A DNA stretch of 64,000 nt from Lachnospiraceae bacterium (GTDB lineage: Bacteria; Bacillota; Clostridia; Lachnospirales; Lachnospiraceae): NCBI GenBank assembly GCA_910574185.1, contig CAJSZQ010000011.1, forward strand, positions 49,498-113,497, read 5' to 3'. Shown in pieces: positions 44,053-54,810 of the stretch (its first letter is position 1; each line of letters opens with the position of its first letter). Below the pieces are notes generated by a model. The model saw only the letters and a list, made by a program, of their open reading frames with translations, was not told the DNA's origin and did no database searches. A program made the translations under genes and the position numbers.

Positions 44053-44895
44053 ATGGGAATTAAGACATATAACCCATATACGCCTTCCAGAAGACAGATG
44101 ACTGGATCTGATTTCGCTGAAATCACAAAGACAACTCCAGAGAAATCTCTGTTGGCTTCTAAGAGCAGACAGGCAGGACGTAATAATCAGGGAAAAATCA
44201 CAGTTAGACACCGCGGAGGCGGAGCTAAGAAAAAATACAGAATCATTGATTTCAAGAGAAGAAAAGATGGCGTACCTGCAACGGTACTGGGAATCGAGTA
44301 CGATCCGAACAGAACGGCAAATATCGCTTTGATTTGTTATGAAGACGGCGAGAAGGCATATATTCTTGCGCCGGCAGGACTGACAGACGGCATGAAGGTT
44401 ATGAACGGACCGGACGCCGAGGTAAGAGTAGGAAACTGTCTGCCGCTTTCTGACATTCCGGTTGGTACACAGATTCACAATATTGAGTTGTATCCGGGTA
44501 AAGGCGGACAGTTAGTGCGTTCCGCAGGAAACAGCGCGCAGTTGATGGCAAAAGAAGGCAAATACGCAACCCTTCGTCTTCCTTCCGGAGAGATGAGAAT
44601 GGTTCCGATTATCTGCCGCGCATCCATCGGTGTGGTTGGAAACGGAGACCACAGCCTGATTAACTATGGTAAAGCAGGACGTAAGCGTCATATGGGCTTC
44701 AGACCTACGGTACGCGGTTCTGTTATGAATCCGAACGACCATCCGCATGGCGGTGGTGAAGGTAAGACTGGAATCGGACGTCCGGGTCCATGTACTCCTT
44801 GGGGCAAACCGGCTCTCGGCCTTAAGACCCGCAAGAAGAATAAGCAGTCTAACAAGTTAATCGTAAGAAGACGTGATGGCAGAGGTATTAAATAA
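44053..44895 (+). CDS. rplB: 50S ribosomal protein L2
   Basis: A 280-residue core protein needed for subunit joining and peptidyl transfer. Signatures are [20 protein letters not shown] near residue 45 and the catalytic-region [22 protein letters not shown]. Start at ATG 44053 behind AAAGGAGA. Confidence 0.98.
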   Translation: MGIKTYNPYTPSRRQMTGSDFAEITKTTPEKSLLASKSRQAGRNNQGKITVRHRGGGAKKKYRIIDFKRRKDGVPATVLGIEYDPNRTANIALICYEDGEKAYILAPAGLTDGMKVMNGPDAEVRVGNCLPLSDIPVGTQIHNIELYPGKGGQLVRSAGNSAQLMAKEGKYATLRLPSGEMRMVPIICRASIGVVGNGDHSLINYGKAGRKRHMGFRPTVRGSVMNPNDHPHGGGEGKTGIGRPGPCTPWGKPALGLKTRKKNKQSNKLIVRRRDGRGIK

Positions 44896-44919
44896 GAGAT
44901 TTGAAAGGGAGGTAGAACC

Positions 44920-45201
44920 ATGGCTCGTTCACTGAAAAAAGGACCATTCGCAGATGCCAGTCTGCTTAAGAAAATTGATGCTATGAACGCATCAGGCGAC
45001 AAGTCAGTTATTAAAACATGGTCTCGTCGTTCTACAATCTTTCCAAGCATGATCGGACATACAATCGCCGTTCATGACGGAAGAAAGCATGTGCCGGTAT
45101 ATGTAACAGAGGATATGGTTGGACATAAGCTCGGTGAGTTTGTGGCAACCAGAACCTACAGAGGACATGGCAAAGACGAAAAGAAATCTAAGGTTAGATA
45201 A
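44920..45201 (+). CDS. rpsS: 30S ribosomal protein S19
   Basis: A 93-residue protein of the 30S head contacting tRNA and S13. Opens [18 protein letters not shown] and contains [26 protein letters not shown] precedes the ATG; 24-base gap from rplB. Confidence 0.98.
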   Translation: MARSLKKGPFADASLLKKIDAMNASGDKSVIKTWSRRSTIFPSMIGHTIAVHDGRKHVPVYVTEDMVGHKLGEFVATRTYRGHGKDEKKSKVR

Positions 45202-45232
45202 TAGACAACGTATTTGAAAGGAGGGTTCATCC

Positions 45233-45619
45233 ATGGCAAAAGGACATAGATCCCAAATCAAGAGAGAGAGAAATGCTAATAAGGACACAAGACCTTCGGC
45301 TAAGTTATCTTATGCAAGAGTATCTGTTCAGAAAGCATGCTTTGTATTGGATGCCATCAGAGGTAAGGATGTACAGACAGCACTTGGTATTTTGACTTAC
45401 AATCCAAGATATGCTTCAAGTTTAATAAAGAAACTGTTAGAGTCAGCAATCGCAAACGCTGAGAACAACAACGGTATGAGCGCTGATAACCTTTATATTG
45501 CAGAGGCTTATGCAAATAAAGGACCAACAATGAAGAGAATCAGACCGAGGGCACAGGGCAGAGCTTATAGAATCGAGAAGAGAATGAGCCACATTACGCT
45601 GGTGCTTGATGAAAGATAA
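45233..45619 (+). CDS. rplV: 50S ribosomal protein L22
   Basis: A 128-residue tunnel protein with the hairpin loop near [19 protein letters not shown], the region where macrolide-resistance changes arise in other species. The N-terminus carries a short basic extension ([11 protein letters not shown]). AAAGGAGGG before the ATG. Confidence 0.97.
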   Translation: MAKGHRSQIKRERNANKDTRPSAKLSYARVSVQKACFVLDAIRGKDVQTALGILTYNPRYASSLIKKLLESAIANAENNNGMSADNLYIAEAYANKGPTMKRIRPRAQGRAYRIEKRMSHITLVLDER

Positions 45620-45630
45620 GGAGGGGAATC

Positions 45631-46287
45631 ATGGGACAGAAAGTTAATCCTCATGGCTTGAGAGTCGGAATTATCAAAGACTGGGACTCAAAATGGTATG
45701 CGGAGAAGGATTTTGCAGACTATTTAGTAGAAGACCATGAAATCAGAACATTTCTTAAGAAAAGGTTATACAGCGCTGGTGTTTCCAGAATTGAGATTGA
45801 GAGAGCATCAGAGCGTGTAAAGATTATTATTTACACAGCAAAGCCGGGCGTAGTTATCGGTAAGGGCGGCTCTGAAATCGAGAAAGTTAAGACAGAGCTT
45901 GGTAAGTATACTGACAAGAAGCTGATTGTGGACATTAAAGAGATTAAGAGACCTGACAAGGACGCGCAGTTAGTGGCTGAGAATATTGCACTTCAGCTTG
46001 AGAATCGTATTTCTTTCAGACGTGCGATGAAGTCCTGCATGTCAAGAACTATGAAAGCAGGAGCGCTCGGTGTCAAGACATCTGTTTCAGGAAGACTTGG
46101 CGGAGCTGATATGGCCCGTACAGAATTCTACAGCGAGGGAACAATTCCTCTTCAGACATTGAGAGCTGACATTGACTACGGATTCGCCGAGGCTGACACA
46201 ACCTATGGTAAGGTTGGCGTTAAGGTATGGATTTACAAAGGCGAGATTCTTCCGGAAAAGGCAGCAAAGGAAGGGAGCGATAAATAA
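45631..46287 (+). CDS. rpsC: 30S ribosomal protein S3
   Basis: A 218-residue protein at the mRNA entry site. A KH domain is visible with the GxxG loop in [15 protein letters not shown] (residues about 72-86), then [14 protein letters not shown]. Its stop TAA shares a base with the rplP ATG. Confidence 0.98.
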   Translation: MGQKVNPHGLRVGIIKDWDSKWYAEKDFADYLVEDHEIRTFLKKRLYSAGVSRIEIERASERVKIIIYTAKPGVVIGKGGSEIEKVKTELGKYTDKKLIVDIKEIKRPDKDAQLVAENIALQLENRISFRRAMKSCMSRTMKAGALGVKTSVSGRLGGADMARTEFYSEGTIPLQTLRADIDYGFAEADTTYGKVGVKVWIYKGEILPEKAAKEGSDK

Positions 46288-46724
46288 TGTTAATGCCAAA
46301 AAGAGTAAAACGTCGTAAACAGTTCCGCGGTTCTATGAAGGGCAAGGCGCTTCGCGGAAATACACTTTCATATGGTGAATATGGTATTGTTGCAGCAGAG
46401 CCATGCTGGATTAAGTCCAATCAGATTGAGGCTGCCCGTGTTGCTATGACTCGTTATATCAAGCGTGGCGGTAAAGTATGGATTAAGATATTCCCAGATA
46501 AACCAGTAACTACGAAACCAGCTGAAACACGTATGGGTTCCGGTAAAGGTACCTTAGAGTACTGGGTAGCAGTTGTAAAGCCAGGACGCGTAATGTTCGA
46601 GATTGCAGGCGTTCCTGAGGAAGTGGCAAGAGAGGCGCTTCGTCTGGCTACACATAAGTTACCTTGTAAATGTAAGATCGTTTCTCGCGCAGACTTAGAA
46701 GGCGGTGATAACAGTGAAAATTAA
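46287..46724 (+). CDS. rplP: 50S ribosomal protein L16
   Basis: A 145-residue protein near the A-site tRNA elbow. Starts [15 protein letters not shown]; conserved [20 protein letters not shown]. Its last 11 bases overlap the GTG-started rpmC. Confidence 0.98.
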   Translation: MLMPKRVKRRKQFRGSMKGKALRGNTLSYGEYGIVAAEPCWIKSNQIEAARVAMTRYIKRGGKVWIKIFPDKPVTTKPAETRMGSGKGTLEYWVAVVKPGRVMFEIAGVPEEVAREALRLATHKLPCKCKIVSRADLEGGDNSEN

Positions 46725-46923
46725 TGCATTTGTAGAAGATTTAAGAACAAAATCAGCTGCAGAGCTGAACGAAGAATTAGTAGCTGCTAAAAAGGAACTC
46801 TTCAATTTAAGATTCCAGAACGCAACGAATCAGTTAGATAATACAAGCAGAATCAAGGAAGTCAGAAAAAATATCGCAAGAATCCAGACTGTATTAACAC
46901 AGGTACAGGCACAAAAAGGTTAG
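46714..46923 (+). CDS. rpmC: 50S ribosomal protein L29
   Basis: A 69-residue two-helix protein near the tunnel exit ([20 protein letters not shown]). I start at the GTG at 46714, giving [24 protein letters not shown] lies just before it inside rplP. A repeat-rich spacer follows. Confidence 0.93.
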   Translation: MKINAFVEDLRTKSAAELNEELVAAKKELFNLRFQNATNQLDNTSRIKEVRKNIARIQTVLTQVQAQKG

Positions 46924-47060
46924 GCACTGAACACTTAGCGAAGCCAAGCGTTTCGCGCAGGCTGAGGTTAGTGAGAAGGCCGTTCTTCGAGCAAAGCGAG
47001 AAGAACTTCCTTTAAAAATGGAGGGCTTCCAAAGCAAAGCGAGAAGAACTTCCTTGTTAA
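46924..47060 (+). repeat. Family A hairpin repeat in rpmC-rpsQ spacer (A1 and a partial copy)
   Basis: A unit of about 87 bases begins CACTGAACACTTAGCGAAGC and ends GAAGAACTTCC. Second-hairpin stem here is GTTCTTC/GAAGAAC. A partial copy of its 3' half (47021-47055) follows directly and lies just upstream of the rpsQ ribosome site. Confidence 0.75.
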
Positions 47061-47092
47061 ACATTATTATTACCGAGAAAGGAGTAAAAGTC

Positions 47093-47347
47093 GTGGAAAG
47101 AAATCTTAGAAAAACACGTACAGGCAAGGTTGTCAGCAACAAGATGGATAAGACGATTGTAGTTGCCGTAGAGGACCATGTAAAACATGCTCTTTACAAT
47201 AAGATTGTAAAAAGAACGTATAAATTAAAAGCTCACGATGAGGCAAACGAGTGCGGCATCGGCGACGTAGTGAAGGTTATGGAGACAAGGCCGTTATCCA
47301 AGGATAAGAGATGGAGACTTGTCGAGATTATGGAAAAAGCAAAATAG
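47093..47347 (+). CDS. rpsQ: 30S ribosomal protein S17
   Basis: An 84-residue oligonucleotide-binding-fold protein of the 30S body ([35 protein letters not shown]). Start is the GTG at 47093, eight bases after AAAGGAG; the frame is open further upstream only because it runs through repeat sequence. Confidence 0.95.
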   Translation: MERNLRKTRTGKVVSNKMDKTIVVAVEDHVKHALYNKIVKRTYKLKAHDEANECGIGDVVKVMETRPLSKDKRWRLVEIMEKAK

Positions 47348-47367
47348 TATAAGGAGGGAAACCTGCA

Positions 47368-47736
47368 ATGATACAGCAAGAAAGCAGACTGAAAGTAGCA
47401 GATAATACAGGTGCGAAAGAGTTACTCTGTATCCGTGTGCTTGGCGGTTCAACCAGAAGATATGCAAGCATCGGCGATATCATTGTTGCGACTGTTAAAG
47501 ATGCAACACCAGGCGGCGTTGTTAAAAAAGGCGATGTAGTGAAAGCTGTAGTTGTACGTACTGTAAAAGGTACTCGTCGTAAAGACGGATCTTATATCCG
47601 CTTTGACGAAAATGCTGCTGTAATTATTAAAGAAGATAAGAATCCAAGAGGAACCCGTATCTTTGGGCCAGTAGCGAGAGAGCTTCGTGACAAACAGTTT
47701 ATGAAGATTGTTTCCTTAGCTCCGGAAGTACTTTAA
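47368..47736 (+). CDS. rplN: 50S ribosomal protein L14
   Basis: A 122-residue interface protein ([53 protein letters not shown]). Full family length. AAGGAGGG before the ATG. Confidence 0.98.
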   Translation: MIQQESRLKVADNTGAKELLCIRVLGGSTRRYASIGDIIVATVKDATPGGVVKKGDVVKAVVVRTVKGTRRKDGSYIRFDENAAVIIKEDKNPRGTRIFGPVARELRDKQFMKIVSLAPEVL

Positions 47737-47749
47737 GGAGGTGCGATAG

Positions 47750-48061
47750 ATGTCAACAATGAAGATCAAAAAGGGCGATATGGTTAAAGTGATTGCCGGA
47801 AAAGATAAAGACAAAGAAGGCAAAGTCATCTCTGTAAATCAGAAAGACGGAACAGTCCTTGTTGAAGGCGTCAACATGCTGACAAAGCACGCGAAACCAA
47901 GCATGGCGAACCAGAATGGTGGAATTATCCATCAGGAAGGTCCCATCAACATTTCCAACGTTATGTATATTCATAAGGGTAAGGCTACCAGAGTTGGATT
48001 TAAGATGGATGGAGACAAAAAGGTGCGTGTTGCAAAATCAACAGGCGAAGTAATCGATTAA
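47750..48061 (+). CDS. rplX: 50S ribosomal protein L24
   Basis: A 103-residue assembly initiator with the KOW motif [20 protein letters not shown] (residues about 6-25) and [25 protein letters not shown] precedes the ATG. Confidence 0.97.
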   Translation: MSTMKIKKGDMVKVIAGKDKDKEGKVISVNQKDGTVLVEGVNMLTKHAKPSMANQNGGIIHQEGPINISNVMYIHKGKATRVGFKMDGDKKVRVAKSTGEVID

Positions 48062-48084
48062 TTTGAGGAAGGAGGTTCAGGGCT

Positions 48085-48627
48085 TTGAGCAGCAGATTAA
48101 AAGAACAGTACCAGAACGAGATTGTCGCTGCAATGACAAAGAAGTTCGGTTATAAGAATATTATGGAAGTGCCAAAACTCGACAAGGTTGTAATCAACAT
48201 GGGTGTTGGCGAAGCAAAAGACAATGCGAAAGCATTAGACTCAGCAATTGCTGATATGGAAAAGATTACAGGACAGAAGGCAGTTGTATGTAAGGCTAAG
48301 AAGTCTGTAGCGAACTTTAAAATCAGAGAAGGAATGTCAATCGGATGCAAGACTACCTTAAGAGGAGATAAGATGTACGAGTTTGTTGATCGTCTGATTA
48401 ATCTTGCGTTGCCGCGTGTGCGTGACTTCAGAGGTGTGAATCCGAATGCATTCGACGGAAGAGGTAACTATGCTCTTGGTATCAAGGAGCAGCTTATCTT
48501 TCCTGAGATTGAATACGATAAGATTGATAAAGTAAGAGGCATGGATGTTATCTTTGTAACTACAGCTAAGACAGATGAAGAGGCTCGTGAGCTTTTGAAG
48601 CAGTTTAACATGCCGTTTAAAAAATAG
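48085..48627 (+). CDS. rplE: 50S ribosomal protein L5
   Basis: A 180-residue 5S rRNA-binding protein ([37 protein letters not shown] [21 protein letters not shown] end). It starts with a TTG (48085), nine bases after [20 protein letters not shown]. No nearer ATG fits. Confidence 0.96.
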   Translation: MSSRLKEQYQNEIVAAMTKKFGYKNIMEVPKLDKVVINMGVGEAKDNAKALDSAIADMEKITGQKAVVCKAKKSVANFKIREGMSIGCKTTLRGDKMYEFVDRLINLALPRVRDFRGVNPNAFDGRGNYALGIKEQLIFPEIEYDKIDKVRGMDVIFVTTAKTDEEARELLKQFNMPFKK

Positions 48628-48638
48628 GGAGGTAAATT

Positions 48639-48824
48639 ATGGCTAAGACAGCAATGAAAATCAAACAGCAGCGTAAGCAGAAATTTTCAACAAGAGAATA
48701 CAGCCGCTGCAGAATCTGTGGACGTCCGCATGCATATTTGAGAAAATATGGCATCTGCCGTGTTTGCTTCCGCGAACTGGCATATAAAGGACAGATTCCA
48801 GGTGTTAAAAAAGCAAGTTGGTAG
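48639..48824 (+). CDS. rpsZ: 30S ribosomal protein S14, zinc type
   Basis: A 61-residue short S14 with the zinc ribbon C-x2-C (RCRICGRP) and C-x2-C (ICRVCFRE), the C+ form usual in Firmicutes. 11-base gap after rplE. A long repeat-bearing spacer follows. Confidence 0.97.
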   Translation: MAKTAMKIKQQRKQKFSTREYSRCRICGRPHAYLRKYGICRVCFRELAYKGQIPGVKKASW

Positions 48825-49005
48825 GCGCCGAGCACTGACACCGAACACTTAGCGAAGCCAAGCCAGAGGCGCAGGCTGAGGTTAGTGAGAGGGCCGGTCT
48901 CCGAGCAGAGCGAGGAGAACTTCCACGCATTCAGCGTAGACTGAGCTTAGTGGAGGAAGTGCGGCGGGAGCGAAAGCGGTTATAAAGAAAAGGAGGAAAA
49001 CATTC
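48825..49005 (+). repeat. Family A repeat in rpsZ-rpsH spacer (A2 and partial copy)
   Basis: The unit at 48843-48925 reads GAACACTTAGCGAAGCCAAG through GGAGAACTTCC, with stem GGTCTCC/GGAGAAC, a change at both strands relative to other units. A partial second copy (GCGTAGACTGAGCTTAGTGG) follows to about 48965, then the rpsH ribosome site. Confidence 0.7.
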
Positions 49006-49407
49006 ATGACTATGAGCGATCCAATCGCAGATATGCTTACAAGAATCCGCAATGCAAATACTGCGAAACATGATACAGTGGATATTCCTGCATCGAAGAT
49101 GAAAATTGCTATTGCAAACATTCTGTTAGATGAGGGATATATTACAAAATACGATGTCGTAGAAGACGGAGCGTTCCAGACAATCCGTGTAACATTAAAA
49201 TACGGTGCAGATAAGAATGAGAAGGTTATTTCAGGTCTCAAGAGAATTTCTAAACCAGGTTTACGTGTATACGCAAACTGTGAGGAGTTGCCGAAAGTAC
49301 TTGGCGGACTTGGAACAGCGATTATTTCTACAAACCAGGGTGTAATCACAGACAAAGAAGCAAGAAAGCTCGGCGTAGGCGGAGAAGTACTGGCATTTGT
49401 GTGGTAG
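49006..49407 (+). CDS. rpsH: 30S ribosomal protein S8
   Basis: A 133-residue rRNA-binding protein ([59 protein letters not shown] end). In E. coli it represses the spc operon. AAAGGAGGA precedes the ATG. A 459-base repeat-filled spacer follows, very long for this position. Confidence 0.98.
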   Translation: MTMSDPIADMLTRIRNANTAKHDTVDIPASKMKIAIANILLDEGYITKYDVVEDGAFQTIRVTLKYGADKNEKVISGLKRISKPGLRVYANCEELPKVLGGLGTAIISTNQGVITDKEARKLGVGGEVLAFVW

Positions 49408-49600
49408 GCACTGGCACTGAACACTTAGCGAAGCCAAGCGTTCCGCGCAGGCTGAGGTTAGTGAGAAGGCCGTTCTCTGAGGGAAGCGAAGAGAACTTCC
49501 TTGCTAGAGAACACTTAGCGAAGCCAAGCGTTCCGCGCAGGCTGAGGTTAGTGAGAAGGCCGTTCTCCGAGCGAAGCGAAGAGAACTTCCTTGTTAAGGA
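49408..49600 (+). repeat. Family A tandem repeats A3-A4 in rpsH-rplF spacer
   Basis: Two nearly identical units at a 90-base period (ACACTTAGCG at 49421 and 49511). Each holds two hairpins: an imperfect one (CACTTAGC..AGCC / GGCT..GTTAGTG) and a strict one (GTTCTC/GAGAAC). A3 extends the stem to GTTCTCT/AGAGAAC. Confidence 0.85.
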
Positions 49601-49611
49601 AAGACCATTGT

Positions 49612-49784
49612 CACTAGACTTGAAGAGACCTCGTCAAGTGTCGGGGTGTGCGTTCGCACAAAACTCGAAAGAACCTCACTAAGTGCGTACAGCAGAGGAA
49701 ACACCGCCGTCACTAGACTCGAAAGAACCTCGTCAAGTGTCGGGGTGTGCGTTCGCACAAAACTCGAAAAGACCTCGTTAAGTG
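49612..49784 (+). repeat. Family B repeats B4-B7 in rpsH-rplF spacer
   Basis: Units at 49612-49640, about 49656-49689, 49711-49739 and 49756-49784, forming a higher 99-base period. Stems are CACTAGAC/GTCAAGTG (B4, B6) and GCACAAAAC/GTTAAGTGC (B7, a compensatory AAC/GTT change). A separate small hairpin GTGTGCG/CGCACA (loop TT) follows B4 and B6. Up to the rplF ribosome site nothing else is seen. Confidence 0.75.
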
Positions 49785-49866
49785 CTTACGGCAAGTGTTC
49801 ACAGCAACTGAAAACAGAGCAGGAGAAGGTTCTGCTCCGAGAATTTAAGTTAAGGAGGATATGGCA

Positions 49867-50409
49867 ATGTCACGTATTGGAAGACTGCCAGTAGCGATTC
49901 CGGCAGGCGTAACTGTGGAAATCGCAGAGAATAATGTAGTGACCGTTAAAGGTCCAAAGGGAACTCTGACAAGAGAGCTTCCTATTGAGATGGAGATTAA
50001 GAAAGACGGCGAGACAATCGTCGTTACAAGACCGAATGATTTAAAGAAGATGAAATCCCTTCATGGTCTTACCAGAACACTGATTAACAACATGGTTGTC
50101 GGCGTTACAGAAGGATACAAGAAGGTTCTTGAGGTAAACGGTGTTGGTTATAGAGCGGCAAAATCAGGAAACAAGTTAACGCTGAGCCTTGGATATTCTC
50201 ACCCGGTAGAGATGATCGACCCGGAAGGCGTTGAGACGGTTCTCGAAGGACAGAATAAGATTACTGTTCAGGGTATCGATAAGGAAAAAGTTGGACAGTA
50301 TGCGGCCGAAATCAGAGATAAGAGAAGACCAGAGCCATATAAGGGCAAGGGTATCAAGTACTCTGACGAGGTTATCAGACGTAAAGTCGGTAAGACAGGT
50401 AAAAAATAA
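49867..50409 (+). CDS. rplF: 50S ribosomal protein L6
   Basis: A 180-residue protein at the GTPase-associated region ([51 protein letters not shown]). I use the ATG at 49867, eight bases after AAGGAGG; the ATG at 49861 is too close to the ribosome site. Confidence 0.97.
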   Translation: MSRIGRLPVAIPAGVTVEIAENNVVTVKGPKGTLTRELPIEMEIKKDGETIVVTRPNDLKKMKSLHGLTRTLINNMVVGVTEGYKKVLEVNGVGYRAAKSGNKLTLSLGYSHPVEMIDPEGVETVLEGQNKITVQGIDKEKVGQYAAEIRDKRRPEPYKGKGIKYSDEVIRRKVGKTGKK

Positions 50410-50428
50410 TTAAGGAGGGTGAGAGATA

Positions 50429-50797
50429 ATGGTTAGCAAAAAATCAAGAAGCGAAGTTCGTGTAAAAAAACACATGAAAATACGTAACCGTTTCAGCGGT
50501 ACGGCTGAATGCCCGCGTTTAGCAGTGTTCAGAAGTAACAAGCACATGTATGCTCAGATTATTGATGATACAGCCCAGAATACTCTGGTAGCCGCTTCCA
50601 CTCTTCAGAAAGAAGTGAAAGCAAACCTGGAAAAGACGGACAATGTAGAGGCCGCTGCATATCTTGGCAAAGTAATTGCCGAGAGAGCGCTTGAGAAAGG
50701 TATCAAGGACGTAGTTTTTGATAGAGGCGGTTTTATCTATCATGGAAAAATTCAGGCATTAGCAGACGCAGCTAGAGAAGCTGGTTTGAATTTCTAG
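50429..50797 (+). CDS. rplR: 50S ribosomal protein L18
   Basis: A 122-residue 5S rRNA-binding protein ([40 protein letters not shown]). AAGGAGGG before the ATG. Confidence 0.98.
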   Translation: MVSKKSRSEVRVKKHMKIRNRFSGTAECPRLAVFRSNKHMYAQIIDDTAQNTLVAASTLQKEVKANLEKTDNVEAAAYLGKVIAERALEKGIKDVVFDRGGFIYHGKIQALADAAREAGLNF

Positions 50798-50811
50798 AAG
50801 GAGGAGCACAC

Positions 50812-51321
50812 ATGAAACAAGAACGTATTGATGCTGGTTCATTAGAATTGACAGAAAAAGTAGTATCAATTAAACGTGTTACCAAGGTTGTTAAGGGTGG
50901 CCGGAATATGAGATTCACAGCTTTAGTAGTTGTTGGCGATGGAAACGGCCATGTTGGTGCAGGTTTAGGAAAAGCAACCGAAATCCCGGAAGCAATCCGC
51001 AAGGGAAAAGAGGATGCTGCAAAGAAGCTTATTACGGTTGCATTAGATGAGAATGGAAGTATTACACATGATTTAATCGGTAAATTCGGAAGCGCTTCCG
51101 TATTACTGAAGAAGGCACCAGACGGTACTGGAGTGATTGCCGGCGGTCCGGCACGTGCCGTTATCGAGATGGCAGGTATCAAGAACATCCGTACAAAATC
51201 TCTTGGTTCCAACAATAAGCAGAATGTTGTTCTCGCTACGATTGAAGGGCTGAAAGAGGTTAAGACTCCAGAAGAAGTGGCTAAGCTTCGTGGAAAATCC
51301 ATTGAAGAAATCTTAGGCTAG
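50812..51321 (+). CDS. rpsE: 30S ribosomal protein S5
   Basis: A 169-residue decoding-accuracy protein ([55 protein letters not shown] segment). The S5 domains are complete. AAGGAGGA precedes the ATG. Confidence 0.98.
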   Translation: MKQERIDAGSLELTEKVVSIKRVTKVVKGGRNMRFTALVVVGDGNGHVGAGLGKATEIPEAIRKGKEDAAKKLITVALDENGSITHDLIGKFGSASVLLKKAPDGTGVIAGGPARAVIEMAGIKNIRTKSLGSNNKQNVVLATIEGLKEVKTPEEVAKLRGKSIEEILG

Positions 51322-51337
51322 AGGGAGGTAGACCGAG

Positions 51338-51517
51338 ATGGCAAATTTAAAAATCACATTGGTAAAATCTACAATTGGCGCTGTACCGAAGCATAAGAAG
51401 ACCGTAGAGGCGCTTGGACTTAAGAAGACAGGCAGAACGGTTATTCTTCCAGATAATGCAGCTACAAGAGGAATGGTGAAACAGGTGCAGCATTTAGTAA
51501 AGGTAGAGGAAGCATAA
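51338..51517 (+). CDS. rpmD: 50S ribosomal protein L30
   Basis: A 59-residue protein (MANLKITLVKSTIG, KKTVEALGLKKTGRTVILPD, MVKQVQHLVKVEE). It lies between rpsE and rplO as usual; GGGAGG precedes the ATG. Confidence 0.96.
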   Translation: MANLKITLVKSTIGAVPKHKKTVEALGLKKTGRTVILPDNAATRGMVKQVQHLVKVEEA

Positions 51518-51544
51518 TTAAATTTCGAATAAGGAGGTGTAACG

Positions 51545-51985
51545 ATGGACTTATCTAATTTGAGACCTGCTGACGGAGCAAAGCAGAGCAATAATTTCAG
51601 AAGAGGACGTGGACATGGTTCTGGAAATGGTAAGACTGCCGGTAAGGGACACAAGGGTCAGAAAGCTCGTTCAGGCGGTACAAGACCAGGCTTTGAAGGC
51701 GGTCAGATGCCATTATACAGAAGAATCCCAAAGAGGGGCTTCACAAACAGGAATTCCAAAACAATCGTGGGAATTAATGTAAGCGCTTTAGAGGCATTCG
51801 ACAACGATGCAGTTGTTTCTGTAGAAAAATTGATCGAGGCCGGAATTGTGAAGAATCCAAGAGACGGTGTTAAGATTCTTGGAAATGGTGAATTAACGAA
51901 AAAACTTACAGTTCAGGCGAATGCATTCAGCGCTGGTGCAGTAGCTAAGATTGAGGCGCTGGGTGGAAAAGCAGAGGTGATCTAA
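51545..51985 (+). CDS. rplO: 50S ribosomal protein L15
   Basis: A 146-residue assembly protein with the glycine-rich basic N-terminus ([20 protein letters not shown]) and [18 protein letters not shown]. Its stop TAA shares a base with the secY ATG, so secY is translationally coupled. Confidence 0.98.
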   Translation: MDLSNLRPADGAKQSNNFRRGRGHGSGNGKTAGKGHKGQKARSGGTRPGFEGGQMPLYRRIPKRGFTNRNSKTIVGINVSALEAFDNDAVVSVEKLIEAGIVKNPRDGVKILGNGELTKKLTVQANAFSAGAVAKIEALGGKAEVI

Positions 51986-53301
51986 TGTTCAAAACGTTTC
52001 GACGGGCATTCCAAATTGAAGATATTCGAAAGAAGATCTTATATACGTTTTTAATGTTAATCGTAATCAGGCTTGGCTCACAGCTGCCGACACCAGGTGT
52101 GAATCCGTCATATATTAAGGAATTTTTTGCACAGAATACGGGGGAAGCGTTTAACTTTTTTAACGCTTTCACCGGCGGTTCCTTTGAACAGATGTCCGTA
52201 TTTGCACTGAGTATTACTCCGTATATTACGTCTTCTATTATCATGCAGCTTTTGACAATTGCAATTCCGAAATTGGAGGAAATGCAGAAAGAGGGCGAAG
52301 ATGGAAGAAAGAAGATCGCATCTTTTACAAGATATCTGACAGTGGGGCTGGCATTGATTGAATCAACTGCGATGGCAGTGGGATTTGGCCGTCAGGGACT
52401 GCTCGTTGAGTATAATTTCGTAAATGCGGCAATTGTAGTGCTTACGCTTACCGGCGGTTCGGCATTTCTTATGTGGATTGGCGAACGTATTACGGAAAAC
52501 GGCGTGGGAAACGGTATTTCTATCGTGTTGGTAATTAATATTGTTTCGCGTATTCCCAATGATATGGCGACGCTGTTTGAGCAGTTTATACAGGGAAAGA
52601 ATATTGCAAAAGGTGGATTGGCAGTAATCATTATCCTGGCAATTATTTTTGTTCTGGTTATATTTGTTGTAATACTTCAGAGTGGTGAGAGAAGAATTGC
52701 CGTACAGTATTCGCAGAAAATGCAAGGAAGACGAACCTACGGCGGACAGTCAACGCATATTCCTATGAAGATTAATACAGCCGGTGTTATTCCGATTATT
52801 TTTTCATCCTCGTTGATGCAGTTTCCAGTAGTGATTGCTACATTCTTAGGAAAGGCAGAGGGAGACGGTATAGGGAGTGAGATTCTCCGCGGACTAAATC
52901 AAAGCAATTGGTGTAATCCTCAGAATATCAAATATTCTTGGGGGTTAATCGTATATATTGTATTAACCGTACTTTTTGCATATTTTTATACCTCTATCAC
53001 ATTTAATCCAATGGAGATAGCAAATAATATGAAGAAGAGCGGCGGATTTGTTCCAGGTATTCGTCCTGGTCGTCCAACGGTTGAGTATTTGAGCAGAATT
53101 TTAAATTATATTATATTTATCGGAGCTTGTGGGCTGGTGATTATACAATTTGTACCAATTCTGTTTAACGGATGGCTGGGGGCGAGAGTATCCTTTGGCG
53201 GAACATCGCTTATCATTATTGTCAGCGTAGTACTTGAGACAATTAAGCAGATTGAATCTCAGATGCTTGTACGTAATTACAAAGGATTTTTGAATAGTTA
53301 A
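51985..53301 (+). CDS. secY: Protein translocase subunit SecY
   Basis: A 438-residue channel protein with ten membrane segments. Motifs: LGSQLPTPGVNP near the first segment, GGSFEQMSVFALSITPYI (plug/TM2 region), GGQSTHIPMKINTAGVIPII and NPMEIANNMKKSGGFVPGIRPG. Complete C-terminus (RNYKGFLNS). In operon between rplO and adk, as in most Firmicutes. Confidence 0.98.
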   Translation: MFKTFRRAFQIEDIRKKILYTFLMLIVIRLGSQLPTPGVNPSYIKEFFAQNTGEAFNFFNAFTGGSFEQMSVFALSITPYITSSIIMQLLTIAIPKLEEMQKEGEDGRKKIASFTRYLTVGLALIESTAMAVGFGRQGLLVEYNFVNAAIVVLTLTGGSAFLMWIGERITENGVGNGISIVLVINIVSRIPNDMATLFEQFIQGKNIAKGGLAVIIILAIIFVLVIFVVILQSGERRIAVQYSQKMQGRRTYGGQSTHIPMKINTAGVIPIIFSSSLMQFPVVIATFLGKAEGDGIGSEILRGLNQSNWCNPQNIKYSWGLIVYIVLTVLFAYFYTSITFNPMEIANNMKKSGGFVPGIRPGRPTVEYLSRILNYIIFIGACGLVIIQFVPILFNGWLGARVSFGGTSLIIIVSVVLETIKQIESQMLVRNYKGFLNS

Positions 53302-53361
53302 GCAATTTTGACCTGCGAAATTGTTCGCGGGTTAAAATGCTATATAAGGAGGAGATATTCC

Positions 53362-54006
53362 ATGAAGATTATTATGTTAGGTGCACCTGGAGCTGGAAAA
53401 GGAACCCAGGCAAAAAAGATTGCAGGCAAATATAATATTCCACATATTTCCACAGGAGACATTTTTCGCGCTAATATTAAGAATGGCACAGAACTTGGCA
53501 TGAAAGCCAAGACATACATGGATCAGGGACTTTTGGTGCCGGACGAACTGGTTGTGGATTTGGTAGTAGATCGCGTTAACCAGGCTGATTGTGCAGATGG
53601 ATATGTTCTGGACGGTTTTCCAAGAACAATTCCACAGGCAGAAGCTTTGACAGAGGCTTTGAAAAGGCTTGGACAGAAGGTGGATTATGCAATTGATGTG
53701 AACGTGCCGGATGAGAACATTATTAATCGTATGTCGGGAAGAAGAGCCTGCGTTGGATGCGGAGCTACCTATCATATGGTATATGCACCGACGAAGCAGG
53801 ATGGAATTTGCGATACATGTGGAGGAGAGCTGATTTTAAGAGATGATGATAAGCCAGAGACAGTAGGGAAACGTCTGAATGTATATCATGAACAGACTCA
53901 GCCGCTGATTGACTATTATACCAGGGAAGGAATCCTCCGTACAGTTGACGGTACAATAGATATTGATGATGTATTTGGAGCGATTGTAAAGCTTCTGGAG
54001 GCGTAG
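53362..54006 (+). CDS. adk: Adenylate kinase
   Basis: A 214-residue enzyme (AMP + ATP to 2 ADP). P-loop GAPGAGKGTQA (residues 7-17), DGFPRT, and a zinc-binding LID with CVGC and CDTC, the Gram-positive four-cysteine type. Start at ATG 53362 behind AAGGAGGA; the preceding in-frame ATG at 53308 is not used. Confidence 0.97.
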   Translation: MKIIMLGAPGAGKGTQAKKIAGKYNIPHISTGDIFRANIKNGTELGMKAKTYMDQGLLVPDELVVDLVVDRVNQADCADGYVLDGFPRTIPQAEALTEALKRLGQKVDYAIDVNVPDENIINRMSGRRACVGCGATYHMVYAPTKQDGICDTCGGELILRDDDKPETVGKRLNVYHEQTQPLIDYYTREGILRTVDGTIDIDDVFGAIVKLLEA

Positions 54007-54009
54007 AAT

Positions 54010-54771
54010 ATGCCGATATCAATTAAATCTTCAAGAGAAATAGAATTAATGGCGGAGGCAGGGCGGATTCTGGAGCAGGTTCATCTGGAACTGGAAAAGG
54101 CTCTCCGTCCAGGAATGAGCACTCTTGACATTGACCATTTAGGAAGAAAGCTTATAGAGGGATACGGATGTATCCCCTCATTCCTTAATTATAACGGATA
54201 TCCGGCGTCTGTCTGCGTGTCAGTAAATGAAGAAGTTGTGCATGGGATTCCTTCAAAGTACCGCATTATTCAGGAGGGAGATATTGTCAGCCTGGATGCA
54301 GGGGTGATTTACAAGGGATATCATTCTGATGCGGCAAGGACGCATGCCATAGGAAATGTCAGTAAAGAAGCGGCAGATTTGATAAAAGTTACAAGAGAAT
54401 GTTTCTTTGAAGGCATAAAGTATGCAAAAGAAGGCAACTATCTATTTGATATTTCTAGAGCGATCGGAAAATATGCGAGGGAGCGGGGGTATGGAGTGGT
54501 AAGAGACCTCTGCGGTCATGGCGTTGGAACAGCTCTTCACGAAGCGCCGGAGGTACCTAATTACGAGGTAGTGAAAAGGGGTGTGAAGCTTCGGGCAGGA
54601 ATGACGCTGGCAATTGAGCCGATGATTAATATCGGAGGCTGGGAGGTTGACTGGCTGGATGACGACTGGACGGTAGTATCCAGAGATCACACGTTGTCAG
54701 CACATTACGAAAATACAATCGTAATAACAGACAGTGAACCAAGGATTCTGACGATGACTGAAAAGACTTAG
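54010..54771 (+). CDS. map: Type I methionine aminopeptidase
   Basis: A 253-residue enzyme removing initiator methionine. The metal ligands are seen in SLDAGVIYKGYHSDAARTH (two Asp), CGHGVGTALHEAP (His), AIEPMI (Glu) and HYENTIVIT (Glu). Only 3 bases after adk; TGGAGGC lies in the adk tail. Confidence 0.96.
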   Translation: MPISIKSSREIELMAEAGRILEQVHLELEKALRPGMSTLDIDHLGRKLIEGYGCIPSFLNYNGYPASVCVSVNEEVVHGIPSKYRIIQEGDIVSLDAGVIYKGYHSDAARTHAIGNVSKEAADLIKVTRECFFEGIKYAKEGNYLFDISRAIGKYARERGYGVVRDLCGHGVGTALHEAPEVPNYEVVKRGVKLRAGMTLAIEPMINIGGWEVDWLDDDWTVVSRDHTLSAHYENTIVITDSEPRILTMTEKT

Positions 54772-54810
54772 CAAAAACAGGTACTTAGCGGTATACCTGG
54801 AAGGCATAGA

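Noticed and set aside
49408..49800. CRISPR array
   Set aside because: Units are long, tandem and diverged, without short unique spacers or cas genes.
49401..49894. Two plus-strand ORFs in the rpsH-rplF spacer and their repeated peptides
   Set aside because: They result from repeats whose 90-base period is a multiple of three; no start signals, and the pattern of change follows RNA pairing, not codons.
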